Below are positions 9,422 to 17,721 of a DNA stretch of 64,000 nucleotides, piece by piece. This stretch comes from Leptospira stimsonii (GTDB taxonomy: Bacteria; Spirochaetota; Leptospiria; Leptospirales; Leptospiraceae), in NCBI RefSeq assembly GCF_003545875.1, contig NZ_QHCS01000004.1, forward strand, positions 243,927-307,926. The letters are read 5' to 3'. Numbering within the stretch: the stretch's first letter is position 1; every line of letters starts with the position of its first letter. The notes beneath the pieces are model-generated. The model did no database searches. It was given only the letters and a program-made list of their open reading frames with translations, and was not told where the DNA came from. A program made the position numbers and the translations under genes.

Positions 9422-10105
9422 GTGAAACACGAAATATTATTAAAACCTGATTTTCCAATCATTCAAGTGGAATTAGAAAACGGAGAAACGATCCGTGCCG
9501 AATCGGGCGCCATGGTCGCGATGAGTCCGACGGTAAAGATGGCGACAAAAGCGGAAGGTGGAATTTGGGCTTCCGCCAAACGCGCGTTACTGAGCGGAGA
9601 ATCTTTTTTCCAAAATACCTTTAAGTCGGAAGGTGGGACTGGAACCTTATTCCTCACGAGTCAAACTCAGGGCGATATCGAATACCGCAAAATGAAAGGA
9701 GAAGAATTGATCTTGAGTCGAGGCGCTTACGTCGCCGGCTCGGAATCATTGGTTATCGATAGCAAATGGGGCGGATTCAAAGGTTTTTTTTCAGGTGAAG
9801 GTCTTTTCTTTTTGAAAGTCAGCGGTGCCGGAGATCTTTTCTTTTCGAGCTTTGGTGCGATTCACACGATCGAAGTAAACGGTCAGTATACCGTGGACAC
9901 GGGGCATATCGTCGGTTTCGAGGGTACGCTAAACTATACGATTCAAAAGGTCGGCGGTTTGAAGTCTTTGTTCTTGAGCGGAGAAGGTTTGGTCGCTGTG
10001 TTTTCCGGCACTGGAAAACTCTATATCCAATCTAGAAATCAAAACGCCTTCGCCGGTTGGGCCAATCAATGGAGAAGGGTGGAGAAATCCTCTTCTTCCA
10101 GCTGA
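9422..10105 (+). CDS. AIM24/TIGR00266 family protein, copy 3 of 3
   Basis: The third tandem paralogue has 227 residues and starts at GTG 9422, preceded by AAGGAG. A nearby ATG at 9415 is out of frame. The family landmarks are conserved: IRAESGAMVAMS, SGESFFQNTF, VDTGHIVGFEGTLNYTI and SGEGLVAVFSGTGKLYIQSR. The tail (RRVEKSSSSS) is short and Ser-rich, so sequence past the domain is minimal. A hairpin 15 bp after the stop probably ends the transcript of the three genes. Confidence 0.92.
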   Translation: MKHEILLKPDFPIIQVELENGETIRAESGAMVAMSPTVKMATKAEGGIWASAKRALLSGESFFQNTFKSEGGTGTLFLTSQTQGDIEYRKMKGEELILSRGAYVAGSESLVIDSKWGGFKGFFSGEGLFFLKVSGAGDLFFSSFGAIHTIEVNGQYTVDTGHIVGFEGTLNYTIQKVGGLKSLFLSGEGLVAVFSGTGKLYIQSRNQNAFAGWANQWRRVEKSSSSS

Positions 10106-10119
10106 AGTTTTTCGAACGA

Positions 10120-10147
10120 ATAGGACTCGCCTTAGGGTGAGTCCTAT
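10120..10147 (+). terminator. Hairpin after the AIM24 array
   Basis: ATAGGACTC (10120-10128) pairs with GAGTCCTAT (10139-10147). A G-T wobble and two C-G pairs extend it to a 12-bp stem closing a TTAG loop. The T-tract after it is poor, so termination is likely but not certain. Confidence 0.5.
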
Positions 10148-10666
10148 GACTTTGTCATTTTAAATCCGCATTTATTTCTATCACCGCTTTTTCCTCTTTT
10201 TCTTTAAAGGAATGTTCTTTGGGATTTTTGATAAAACTTGAAATAAATTGAATATTCTAAAACTTTAATCTCATTTTAATTTTTCATTTTACTTTGATTT
10301 TCGGATCTGTCTGAAAAGATGACGCTTTACGGAATCGGATCGAACGGATCTCTTTGGGTCAGTTTAGGCTCATGTTTGCCTCGAAGCCCATGCGGGCGAT
10401 TCCCCGTATTTTATTCTTTCCATCGGATTTCAAAATGGGTCCTCTTGAAATTTAATTTTGCCTGAATCGAAAGCAAAACGCATTGTAAAGAAGCAGATGC
10501 CGAACATCGTTGCATTTCTTAAGTATTCCCCAAGAGGAGCACGAAATTACATGCAGAAAATAGAATGGACTACGAGAAGAAAAAAAATATCCGAAAATTC
10601 AGTTCTTACTTGGAAAAACGGAATGGTAGTACGAAATCAAGCCAATCGATTTAGGAGTATAGGACC
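10148..10666. other. Gene-free stretch before a small exported protein
   Basis: About 520 bp, AT-rich at first. I see no convincing gene or repeat. A 70-codon plus-strand frame (10458-10670, TTG start) is very basic, lacks a ribosome binding site and runs into the next gene, so it is treated as chance. An AGGAG for the next gene lies at its right end. Confidence 0.4.
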
Positions 10667-10975
10667 ATGAAAAAAATCATAGCGCTCGCGCTTTTTCTCT
10701 CCGTGTTTGCCACCGGAGTTTTTGCTCTTTCGGAAATGGAGACGTTGCTTATAAAGGAGGCAACGAACCCTGAGTTAAAGAAAATCGCAAAAGACTATTT
10801 GTTGAAAAAAGCCAAAGACCAAAAGGATTTAGCTGAAAAATACAAGTCACTTGCGACTCGGAGCCAGGGCGGGAAGGCGAATTCTTCAAACGAGGAGCAT
10901 AAGAAATATAAAAAATTAGAAGAGCATTGTAACCAAGAGGCGGCCGAATACGAGAAGGAAGCCGGAAAACTCTAA
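10667..10975 (+). CDS. Small exported protein, charged helical, 102 aa
   Basis: The first 20 residues (MKK, then a hydrophobic run, then T-G-V-F-A) form a clean signal peptide likely cut after VFA. The mature part of about 82 residues is dominated by Lys and Glu with regular hydrophobics (repeated AEKY, KKYKKLEEH, AAEYEKEAGKL), so it is probably one or two long amphipathic helices. I do not recognise a family; small helical periplasmic proteins of this kind are common in Leptospira. AGGAG lies about 9 bases before ATG 10667, and a strong bidirectional terminator follows 15 bp after the stop. Confidence 0.8.
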   Translation: MKKIIALALFLSVFATGVFALSEMETLLIKEATNPELKKIAKDYLLKKAKDQKDLAEKYKSLATRSQGGKANSSNEEHKKYKKLEEHCNQEAAEYEKEAGKL

Positions 10976-10990
10976 ACCTTAGACAAAAAA

Positions 10991-11026
10991 ACCTCCCTCG
11001 GTGTTCAATACTGAGGGAGGTTTTTT
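10991..11026. terminator. Bidirectional intrinsic terminator
   Basis: ACCTCCCTC (10991-10999) pairs with GAGGGAGGT (11013-11021), extended by G-T, G-C and T-A pairs to 12 bp. A-run on the left and T-run on the right make it work for both this gene and the convergent yceI-like gene. Confidence 0.92.
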
Positions 11027-11095
11027 AAGAATCAAGCGCCAAGGATAGGAGTTCTACTGAACTCTCTATTCCGTTGAGACGATTCGAACTCTCTT

Positions 11096-11683
11096 TTATT
11101 CTGCGACCGCTTCGCCTTCGATCTTGATCGAAACTTCTTCGCCCACCAACACACCGCCGGTTTCCAAAGCCTTGTTCCAGGTCAGACCGTAATCCTTACG
11201 ATTGATTTTCGTTTCCGCTTCGAATGCGAAGTGAACCGTTCCCCATGGATCTTTTGCGGAACCGTTGAAAGTTACATTCAAAACGACCGGTTTGGTAACA
11301 CCTTTGATTGTAAGTTCCCCGGCAATTTTAGACACGGTTCCTTTTTTTACCGTAGCCTTTGCAGACTTAAACGTAATCGTAGGAGTTCCTTCCGCGTCGA
11401 AAAAATCTTTCGATTTTAGATGACCGTCTCTTTTTTCATCGTTCGTAAAAATCGACGCAGTTTGAATTGTAACATCCAAACCCGAGAGCGCGCCGGTTTT
11501 TTCATCAAAGCTAAACTTACCTTGGAATTCTTTGAAAGAACCCGGAACATTGTTTAGACCGAGGTGTTTGATTTTAAAGCCAACGGAAGTGTGCGTGGGA
11601 TCCAGTTTGAAATTCCCAGCTTGCAATCCAGTCAGTGAGATGAGGATGAAGAGAAACGCAAAAGAAATTCTTCTCAAGTTCAT
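11096..11683 (-). CDS. YceI-like periplasmic lipid-binding protein
   Basis: A 195-residue exported protein of the YceI family, an extended lipocalin-like beta barrel that binds polyisoprenoids or other long-chain lipids in the periplasm. A signal peptide (MNLRRISFAFLFILISLTGLQA) is followed by the family opening GNFKLDPTHTSVGFKIKHLG. Later come DVTIQTASIFTNDEKRDGHL-type and TIKGVTKPVVLNVTF strands, and KINRKDYGLTWN near the end. ATG 11683 is chosen over an earlier in-frame start because AGGAG precedes it at the right spacing and the signal peptide begins there. It ends at the shared bidirectional terminator. Confidence 0.93.
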   Translation of the reverse strand: MNLRRISFAFLFILISLTGLQAGNFKLDPTHTSVGFKIKHLGLNNVPGSFKEFQGKFSFDEKTGALSGLDVTIQTASIFTNDEKRDGHLKSKDFFDAEGTPTITFKSAKATVKKGTVSKIAGELTIKGVTKPVVLNVTFNGSAKDPWGTVHFAFEAETKINRKDYGLTWNKALETGGVLVGEEVSIKIEGEAVAE

Positions 11684-11931
11684 TAAAAAGCTCCTTACCC
11701 GAATTCGGATACTTACGACAAAGAATCTTTCTTCGTCTATGGATTTCAATATATTTTCTAAAAATTCTATATAACAGAATAAGGAACAAGATTTTGGCAA
11801 AGAAGAGTAATTCCCTATCCATTATTAGTTCAAAAGCTAAGTTGGGTGGACGTGAAAAAAGATTCTATTTTTCAAGGCAGAATGCTCTTGGAAGTCCGAC
11901 TGTGCCTATTTATCATTCTTAGATTTTCAAT

Positions 11932-12825
11932 TTGTATGTTTTCCTTGAAAAAATTCGAATCGATTTCCTGATTTTTGTCGGTTGTGGATCTAGGGAAAGA
12001 ACGTTGGGTTATTATTCGCAAAACATCATTACCATCTCTGAGTCTGAAACGGATGAAGGTATCCTCGCAGAGCTGAAAACGTTTTTTCCACTCGCAAACG
12101 TGAAAGAATTCAATTCTGACTTTCACGGAATCGTCGCTCAAGTGGAAAGAGGCCAGTTGATAAGGGATAGTGCGATAGATGATATGCAGGAGATAGAGGA
12201 AGAACTCGCCATTATAGATGAGAGAATGATAGAATTTACGAAACGTTTTCCTGAAAAAATTTTCGTTTATATCGACGTAAATTGTTTCGGAGGAGTTTGT
12301 TCTTACGAAGGATTCAGCGCGAGAAACGGTATTAGAATTCTTGCGCAAGAATCGACCGAAGACGGACACATCACTTTATTAAAAAGTATTTTTCCAGAAT
12401 ATGAAGGAATTCATTTCGAACCCTTTACCAGAGACTTTTTTGTCCGAAAGGGAAGAATCGGAGGAGTTATTCAGGACTTTTCACTCGGCGGGCTTTTTAT
12501 CGGATTCAATTCCGAATATACTGATACTTCTTTGTATCGAATCGAATGGAGTTCCAATTTTCTTCTTTTTGAAAGAAAGGAAGAATACTATTTGCTTTTC
12601 GAGTCGGACGGAAAATCGGACGACATAAAAGTTTCGGGAGTCATCTATAACGACGATAAGGAGATTCTACGGGAAATCGAAGAGCATATGCACAGCACAT
12701 TTTCCATTATGAACCATTCGATCGCTATTTATATGGATGGGATTTTAGAGCCGAGACGATTTGCAAATAAAGTAGAACATCCTATTAGGAAACGGAAATC
12801 CTTTTGGCAACGATGGACCGCTTGA
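11932..12825 (+). CDS. Hypothetical acidic protein, about 270-297 aa
   Basis: I do not recognise this protein. It is acidic and soluble-looking, with many Glu/Asp and aromatic residues. Two similar-looking segments occur: ITISESETDEGILAELKTFF and ILAQESTEDGHITLLKSIF, each with strand, acidic turn and helix. These may mark an internal duplication. No signal peptide is certain. The start is unclear: TTG 11932 opens the longest frame, but TTG 12004, after AGGGA, gives an equally plausible start. A short Arg/Lys-rich tail ends the protein. It stands alone between yceI and the TetR gene. Confidence 0.65.
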   Translation: MYVFLEKIRIDFLIFVGCGSRERTLGYYSQNIITISESETDEGILAELKTFFPLANVKEFNSDFHGIVAQVERGQLIRDSAIDDMQEIEEELAIIDERMIEFTKRFPEKIFVYIDVNCFGGVCSYEGFSARNGIRILAQESTEDGHITLLKSIFPEYEGIHFEPFTRDFFVRKGRIGGVIQDFSLGGLFIGFNSEYTDTSLYRIEWSSNFLLFERKEEYYLLFESDGKSDDIKVSGVIYNDDKEILREIEEHMHSTFSIMNHSIAIYMDGILEPRRFANKVEHPIRKRKSFWQRWTA

Positions 12826-12944
12826 GGGAAGAAGGATGTAGCGTTTGTTTTCTTTTCTTCGTAATCCGAATCGGATGAATCAATTCTACGCACAACCGCT
12901 GGACGCTCGATTCGATTCCCGAGACAAGTCCGCGAGTTCGCATC

Positions 12945-13568
12945 CTATTTTCGCAACAGATAAGAGCTGATCATCAGAGCCGTTTCTCGAAGGATCGTTT
13001 CCGAATCCACGTCGAAGCCTTGGAGGACCATATAACTGATGATATCATCCATCGCTCTTTGTGCGATCAAAAGGCTCGTCGGTTCCGAACGCAATTGCAC
13101 TTTACCGGCGAAGTATTGAAGTAATTTGGAAGCTTCCGTTTGGATTCTTTCCTTCTCAATCTTTTTTACCGCGGCCGCTATCTTTGCGTCCGTAAGAGAG
13201 AGAATCGCGAGTTCGCGATGAAGTTTCGGATTTTTTAAAGCGGAGTTTTTCATTCGGAGAAGGATTTCATAAAGAATCGCACTGAGATTGGATTCACCTT
13301 TGAGAGAATCAATCGTGTCTCCGGCGAGACTGCCGTAGAATTCTTCGCTGTATTTTCGAAGGATCTCGAGCGCGATGTCGTTCTTATCTCGATAGTAAGA
13401 ATAGAAGGTTCCGATCGAAACGCCGGCGGCCTCGACGATATCTCGGATCCCAGTTTCCGCATAACCCCTTTGTTTCACGAGTTTGTAGGCCGCTTCTATG
13501 ATATTTTCCTTTCGTTCAATAGAACGGCTCTGGACCGGACTTCGGACATGTTTCTTCTTTGAGTTCAT
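12945..13568 (-). CDS. TetR family transcriptional repressor
   Basis: A 207-residue regulator. Residues 20-66 form the TetR helix-turn-helix (ENIIEAAYKLVKQRGY, then GIRDIVEAAGVSIGTFYSYYRDKNDI); the rest is a helical ligand-binding and dimer domain with no clear family match. It is divergent from the alpha/beta hydrolase with 136 bp between starts, where two copies of a TGAACA-n-TGTTCA-like palindrome lie. One overlaps the likely hydrolase -10 element and one the likely -35 of its own promoter. It probably represses both (inference from layout). The inducer is unknown, perhaps an ester or lipid handled by the hydrolase. Confidence 0.93.
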   Translation of the reverse strand: MNSKKKHVRSPVQSRSIERKENIIEAAYKLVKQRGYAETGIRDIVEAAGVSIGTFYSYYRDKNDIALEILRKYSEEFYGSLAGDTIDSLKGESNLSAILYEILLRMKNSALKNPKLHRELAILSLTDAKIAAAVKKIEKERIQTEASKLLQYFAGKVQLRSEPTSLLIAQRAMDDIISYMVLQGFDVDSETILRETALMISSYLLRK

Positions 13569-13618
13569 TCTTACGTTTCTACATTTCCTCTAAATCCATT
13601 GCCCAGTATTTAAAAATA

Positions 13619-13631
13619 TGAACAAAGTTCA
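13619..13631. promoter_or_regulatory. Candidate TetR operator O1 (own gene side)
   Basis: TGAACAAAGTTCA, arms TGAAC and GTTCA. Read on the minus strand, TTGAAC (13632-13627) could be the -35 box of the tetR promoter, with AATACT 16 bases further on as a weak -10. Its centre is 51 bp from that of O2, close to five helical turns. Confidence 0.65.
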
Positions 13632-13640
13632 ATTTTTTTA

Positions 13641-13669
13641 TTTACATGAATGCGAAGAACAAATAAATA
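13641..13669 (+). promoter_or_regulatory. Candidate promoter of the alpha/beta hydrolase gene
   Basis: TTTACA (13641-13646), 17-bp spacer, TAAATA (13664-13669). The -10 box lies inside operator O2, so repressor binding would block RNA polymerase. The implied start site is near 13676, about 29 bases before the gene. Confidence 0.55.
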
Positions 13670-13688
13670 TGAACAATGTTCATATTTA
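13664..13688. promoter_or_regulatory. Candidate TetR operator O2 (25-bp perfect palindrome)
   Basis: Twelve-base arms flank a single central A at 13676; the core is TGAACAATGTTCA (13670-13682). It shares its core with O1 and lies 16 bp before the hydrolase start. The perfect dyad next to a divergent TetR gene makes it the likely main operator. Confidence 0.8.
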
Positions 13689-13704
13689 AGAATCGGAGGA
13701 ATTT

Positions 13705-15060
13705 ATGAAACAAGGAAAAAAAACGGCAACCGGAAACGAGAATTCGACTCCGAAGAGTGGACCCCTTTCGTTCTGGAAAAAGGGTTTGGCGAGAAAGTTC
13801 ACATCTCTCGGATTTTTGTTTGTCCTAACCTTTTGCGTATTTTTCTCGCTCCAATGCGGAACGGTCGGACAATCTCGTTTTTTTAAAGATCAGGCATATC
13901 ACTTTCAAACCTTACGCGCGTTAAACGATATTCGAACGGACGGGGCTGATACCGGAGAAGTTTTGGAAACGATTCGTCAGATTCGCGAAGGCGATTCGGA
14001 AAGTTGGTTTTTATCCTGGGAAAAATTAGCGATGCGCGTTTTGGAAAGAGCCGAAAAAATTCAGGATCCTTTGAGTAGAGGATTCGCATATCTCCGCGCT
14101 CACAACTATATGAGGACCGCTGAATTTTTTCTTTCACCCGAAGACGAAAGAAGACTTCCATCCTTTCAGAAAGGAGTCAATCTATTCTACAAAGGATTGG
14201 ATATTCTCGAGGTTCGTTACGAGCGTATCAAAGTTCCTTATGAGGGAAAGGAACTCAATGCGGTTTATTATCCGGGGCCCATAGGTTCTGAAAAAAAACC
14301 TTTGATCGTTCTCGTTGGAGGTTTTGATTCTACATTGGAAGAATTGTACTTCGTTCTTGGGAAAAGCGCATTTGAAAGAGGCTATAGTGTTCTAACGTAT
14401 GAAGGACCGGGCCAGGGCTCGGCGATACGAACACAAAACCTAGGTTTTACTCCGGAATGGGAAAAGCCTACGAAGAACGTAATTGATACCTTTTTTTCTA
14501 AACATCCGAAACCGAAAACGATGATTCTTATGGGAATGAGTCTGGGTGGATATTTTGCGCCGCGCGCCGCCGCGTTTGACGATCGGTTTGCAGGAGTTGT
14601 ATCCTACGACGTTCTTTACGATTTTGGAGAAGTAGCAGAAAGAACGGTTCCTAACTTTGTTCTCTGGTTAAAGGAGCGTAAGTATGACGGACTGATTGAA
14701 CTTTTAGTTTCGATCAAATCGTATTTTTCTCCAAGTTTCGCTTGGGGAGTTAAGAACGGAAGATGGACGATGAAAACCGCGAACGCGAGGGAAACGTTAG
14801 ACGCTTTCTCTGCATATTCCTTGGAATCAATCGCCCCCAAAATCAAACAGGATGTTTTGATTCTCGCAGGAACCGAGGATCATTTTATCCCATTAAAACA
14901 AGTGGAAGACTTTCGATCAAAGTTAAAGAACGCAAGAAGTGTAACCACCGTGATCTACGATCGCGCGTCGGGCGGCGCTGAACACTGTCAATTGGGAGCG
15001 CAGGCTCTCTGGCAGGCAGATTTTTTTGACTGGATGTTGAGATTTAAGAATCAGAAATAA
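13705..15060 (+). CDS. Alpha/beta hydrolase, membrane-anchored (possible lipoprotein)
   Basis: A 451-residue protein with a 31-residue charged N-terminus, a hydrophobic segment 32-50 and Cys51 in F-S-L-Q-C, a possible lipobox. The alpha/beta-hydrolase domain starts near 170. The nucleophile elbow is GMSLGG (Ser279), with Asp392 in GTEDHF and His427 in GAEHCQLGAQ completing the triad. The arrangement resembles FrsA/2,6-dihydroxypseudooxynicotine hydrolase-type C-C hydrolases and acyl-peptidases, with an N-terminal helical cap. The substrate is unknown. GGAGG lies before ATG 13705. Expression is probably controlled by the divergent TetR protein. The unusually long pre-anchor tail is odd for a lipoprotein, so a simple transmembrane anchor is the alternative. 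Confidence 0.88.
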   Translation: MKQGKKTATGNENSTPKSGPLSFWKKGLARKFTSLGFLFVLTFCVFFSLQCGTVGQSRFFKDQAYHFQTLRALNDIRTDGADTGEVLETIRQIREGDSESWFLSWEKLAMRVLERAEKIQDPLSRGFAYLRAHNYMRTAEFFLSPEDERRLPSFQKGVNLFYKGLDILEVRYERIKVPYEGKELNAVYYPGPIGSEKKPLIVLVGGFDSTLEELYFVLGKSAFERGYSVLTYEGPGQGSAIRTQNLGFTPEWEKPTKNVIDTFFSKHPKPKTMILMGMSLGGYFAPRAAAFDDRFAGVVSYDVLYDFGEVAERTVPNFVLWLKERKYDGLIELLVSIKSYFSPSFAWGVKNGRWTMKTANARETLDAFSAYSLESIAPKIKQDVLILAGTEDHFIPLKQVEDFRSKLKNARSVTTVIYDRASGGAEHCQLGAQALWQADFFDWMLRFKNQK

Positions 15061-15392
15061 AGCCGGATTTTTTTACAACGATTCGGCTTTGGATAAGGCG
15101 GAATTATTTTTTTGGAATTTCTTCCTATGAGAACTCCTTGTTGCAACGGAAAAGAAGGGAAAAGGAGAAAACAGGAATCTTGAAAGAGACAAGAAGCTTG
15201 GATTCGATTCCTTCTTGGAAAGGTGCGGCTATTTTTTGAAGGATTGAAACCGGAAATCTTTCCAAAAAGAAGAATTGTAAATCGCTGAAGATTTGGGTAG
15301 TTTCCGCAATACGGTGATTCCCTATAGACGAAACTTTTTTTGGGAGTAGAATGATCTTCGTCATGCGCTCACATGACAAGGGAGGCGTTCCT
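15061..15392. other. Intergenic, with a weak hairpin just after the hydrolase
   Basis: AAAGCCG (15059-15065) can pair with CGGCTTT (15084-15090) across an 18-base loop; no T-run follows, so terminator function is doubtful. The rest shows no gene I can support. Confidence 0.35.
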
Positions 15393-15710
15393 ATGAAAGC
15401 GAACGCAAAATTTCTTTTTTCAATCTTTGGGATCACCGGTTTTCTCATCTTTTTCGGGATGAGTTGCCAACCGTATCTGTATCGAAATTACAACGACTGC
15501 GGGGGAAACTATTCCGGGAATTGCGATGGATACCGAGGTTATTCTTCCTACGGTTATCAAAACCGCGGGGCCTATCCGAATTATTACCGGAATCCTTCCT
15601 ATGGAAACTTCGGGACCGGAAACACAGGCGGTGGATTTCGTCACAACCCGATGCATGTTCCTTCCGGAAGATTTCACAATCTCGGTCGTCCGAGTCACTG
15701 GAAACTGTAG
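15393..15710 (+). CDS. Small Gly/Tyr/Asn-rich lipoprotein
   Basis: The 105-residue product starts MKANAKFLFS, has a hydrophobic signal to residue 24 and a lipobox F-G-M-S-C with Cys25. The mature chain is low-complexity, rich in Tyr, Gly, Asn, Arg and Pro (RNYNDCGGNY, YSSYGYQNRGAYPNYYRNPS, GNFGTGNTGGGFRH), with no globular domain visible. Such chains are usually flexible and surface-exposed or wall-binding (inference). The start is set at 15393 by GGAGG eight bases upstream; an upstream in-frame ATG would add 14 residues before the signal. No known family is recognised. Confidence 0.72.
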   Translation: MKANAKFLFSIFGITGFLIFFGMSCQPYLYRNYNDCGGNYSGNCDGYRGYSSYGYQNRGAYPNYYRNPSYGNFGTGNTGGGFRHNPMHVPSGRFHNLGRPSHWKL

Positions 15711-16223
15711 AGGAGGCCGGATTTAGATCTGCCGGGAATTTTGGGAGACTTCCCATGTTTATAAATCCTGACAAGAATTGAATCCGGGAAAGAGTTTCGT
15801 TCTTGTCTTTGCTTCCTATACAACGCTATTTACAAGTTGAAAAGAAGTGTAACAAGAATCGTCTTAAAAAATGAGCTTTGTAAGAGGTCCTACAATGTTA
15901 ATTCTTGCTTGCAAAATTAGAATTTTGTGATAAAGGAAAGGCTCCGAATTTTTTCCGCCACCCACCCCACCGCCCGAAATTTGGGTGGGGCACATCGCTT
16001 TCACGGAGGAGCGTCGGAGTTCCGACAGATTCTTTCTGAAGATCCAGACAACTTGTGAGCAACGAAGAATCTGCTCTGAAGAGAGTTGGCTTCCTAAGAA
16101 AGTTTTCGATTGGATCAGATGTCAATAGGAGGGAGAATTACGAAAAATTTTTCCTCCTTACAGTTCAACGAGTTCTAAAAAGTCAGATCATTGGCTTAAA
16201 ACAACAGTTCGACAAAATTTTTT
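15711..16223. other. Gene-free region carrying interspersed repeat copy A
   Basis: No gene is supported here. It holds the repeat at 15941-16047 and, upstream, the short motif GGTCCTACA (15887-15895), which resembles GTTCCTACA near copy B at 44 kb. Confidence 0.5.
15941..16047. repeat. Interspersed non-coding repeat, copy A
   Basis: About 107 bp that align along their length with 44711-44816. Shared blocks: ATTTTTTCCGCCACC / ATTTTTTCCCGCCACC, GGGTGGGGC, CGCTTTMACGG, TTCCGACAG and CTGAAGATYCAG. CCACCC and GGGTGG blocks in the left half can pair as a stem. Neither copy has a coding frame or terminal inverted repeats of an insertion sequence. Confidence 0.7.
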
Positions 16224-17543
16224 TTAGTTCCTTCCCGCGTAACCGATTACATCCATAAACGCAGAAACCGAAAACACAGCCTTTCCGGGGCCGGGTTCGC
16301 CGTATCCGGGAGGAACCGGTAAATTATACTTTTCGAATGTAGCTTTCCAGACGGTTAAGAGTTCACAGAAATATTCGAGAGGAGGGCCGGCCTGGGTTCC
16401 CAAGGTCGTGTAGGGTTCGGGACACCAAGCCGTAAAACGAGGCATGATTCCCTTGGACATAAAAAAGTCGAGACCTTCTCCTGTGGAAGCGATCGCTTCG
16501 GCAACCGTATCAAACCCATACGGTTTCGAAAGTTCCACGCCACCCACGAAGTTCGGGATCACATAGGAAGGACCAAAGACTTCCGCAGAATCCACAACTC
16601 TTCGGATCCAATTGTCTCTTCCTATATAAGCTTCTTTTCCTGGACAAATTTTTTGAAAGAGATTCTTATCCCATACTTCGTAGTTTGGATGATAGACTTG
16701 AATGCCTGCGTCCTTAAATTTTTTACAGTCTTCGATTTCCCAGGCTTGAGAAACGATCTTTCCCATCCATCTTCCGGGGAATTTAGATTCGATCGCCTGA
16801 GCGTAATCCAAGTAAAAATCGATTTCATTCTTCTTCTTTAAAGAAGTGATGACGCTTCCTCCGGTGATCGTATAAACTTTTGCGGTTTTGTCTTCCGCGT
16901 CTATCCAGGATAAAACTTCTAAGATGTCTTCGATGTCCTTTACACCCGTATAAGGTCTTCCTGCGTTCTTCTGTTGGCGATAGTTATGATTGATATCGCA
17001 ATAAGCGCATTCTTCGTCTTTACCGAAATACTGGCAGTTTCTAAAAACGGTGAGGTAGATAAGATATCCCCATTCGATCACGGGAGCGATTTCCCCGGGA
17101 AGTTTTCCGTTTTGCGTTTTGTGACGATACCAAGCGGGAAGTGGAGGAAATTCCACGTTTCCTAAAAAAGTTTCACCCAGATAGAGGCTTGGTTTTCCAT
17201 CAGGAGATTTTTTGACTTTATAGGGAGAATTCGGATTGTTCCTCGTAGAGATAACGGTGGGAAGAAGATTGAAATGACCGCCGGAAACCTTGATCTCTTC
17301 CGGAGCCTTTACATCCGCTCCTTCCCTCAATTCAGAAAGTGGAATATGATCAAAGGAGAATATAAAATAATCTTTTGTCTTGTATTCTCCGTTCCCTTCG
17401 AAGGCTTCCTTGAGAAAGTGAATTCCCTGTCTCAGGATATCCTGTTTTACGATGGCTTCCATCGGAATCGATTTATATTTCCTCTCCATTTCTTCCAGGA
17501 GAGGAATCGTAGAACTTTGGCGGATTGAATCTGTAACTTCCAT
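16224..17543 (-). CDS. Radical SAM protein with atypical C-x8-C-x2-C cluster motif
   Basis: A 439-residue cytoplasmic protein. The radical SAM-like core begins near 160 (WGYLIYLTVFRNC), with Cys170, Cys179 and Cys182 in NCQYFGKDEECAYCDINHN. This C-x8-C-x2-C spacing differs from the usual C-x3-C-x2-C that binds the catalytic 4Fe-4S cluster. The TITGGSV segment (S-adenosylmethionine-contacting GGE-like position) and later barrel strands (VYHPNYEVWD, YVIPNFVGGVEL) fit a TIM-barrel radical SAM enzyme. The first 155 residues form a separate N-terminal region. The reaction is unknown, and no precursor-peptide or cofactor-pathway gene is adjacent. It is transcribed alone on the minus strand, with no ribosome binding site strong enough to question the ATG at 17543. 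Confidence 0.82.
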   Translation of the reverse strand: MEVTDSIRQSSTIPLLEEMERKYKSIPMEAIVKQDILRQGIHFLKEAFEGNGEYKTKDYFIFSFDHIPLSELREGADVKAPEEIKVSGGHFNLLPTVISTRNNPNSPYKVKKSPDGKPSLYLGETFLGNVEFPPLPAWYRHKTQNGKLPGEIAPVIEWGYLIYLTVFRNCQYFGKDEECAYCDINHNYRQQKNAGRPYTGVKDIEDILEVLSWIDAEDKTAKVYTITGGSVITSLKKKNEIDFYLDYAQAIESKFPGRWMGKIVSQAWEIEDCKKFKDAGIQVYHPNYEVWDKNLFQKICPGKEAYIGRDNWIRRVVDSAEVFGPSYVIPNFVGGVELSKPYGFDTVAEAIASTGEGLDFFMSKGIMPRFTAWCPEPYTTLGTQAGPPLEYFCELLTVWKATFEKYNLPVPPGYGEPGPGKAVFSVSAFMDVIGYAGRN

Positions 17544-17721
17544 CTTTAATTAGACAATCTTCCCGGAGGAACCGAAATTACACGCAGTTTTTTGGGAAGA
17601 AACGTTCCGTTTTTATTCGATTTGAACCAAACGTCGACTGAAAGGAAGAATCCCGAACAAGAAACAAGTCTCGGAGAATATTAAATGTTGACCAAGGAAC
17701 GGATAACCGTAGGAAAGAAGC

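Noticed and set aside
10458..10670. 70-codon basic plus-strand frame
   Set aside because: TTG start without ribosome binding site, very basic composition and overlap with the next gene's start.
15125..15448. 107-codon minus-strand frame
   Set aside because: Overlaps the better supported lipoprotein at 15393 and lacks a start signal.
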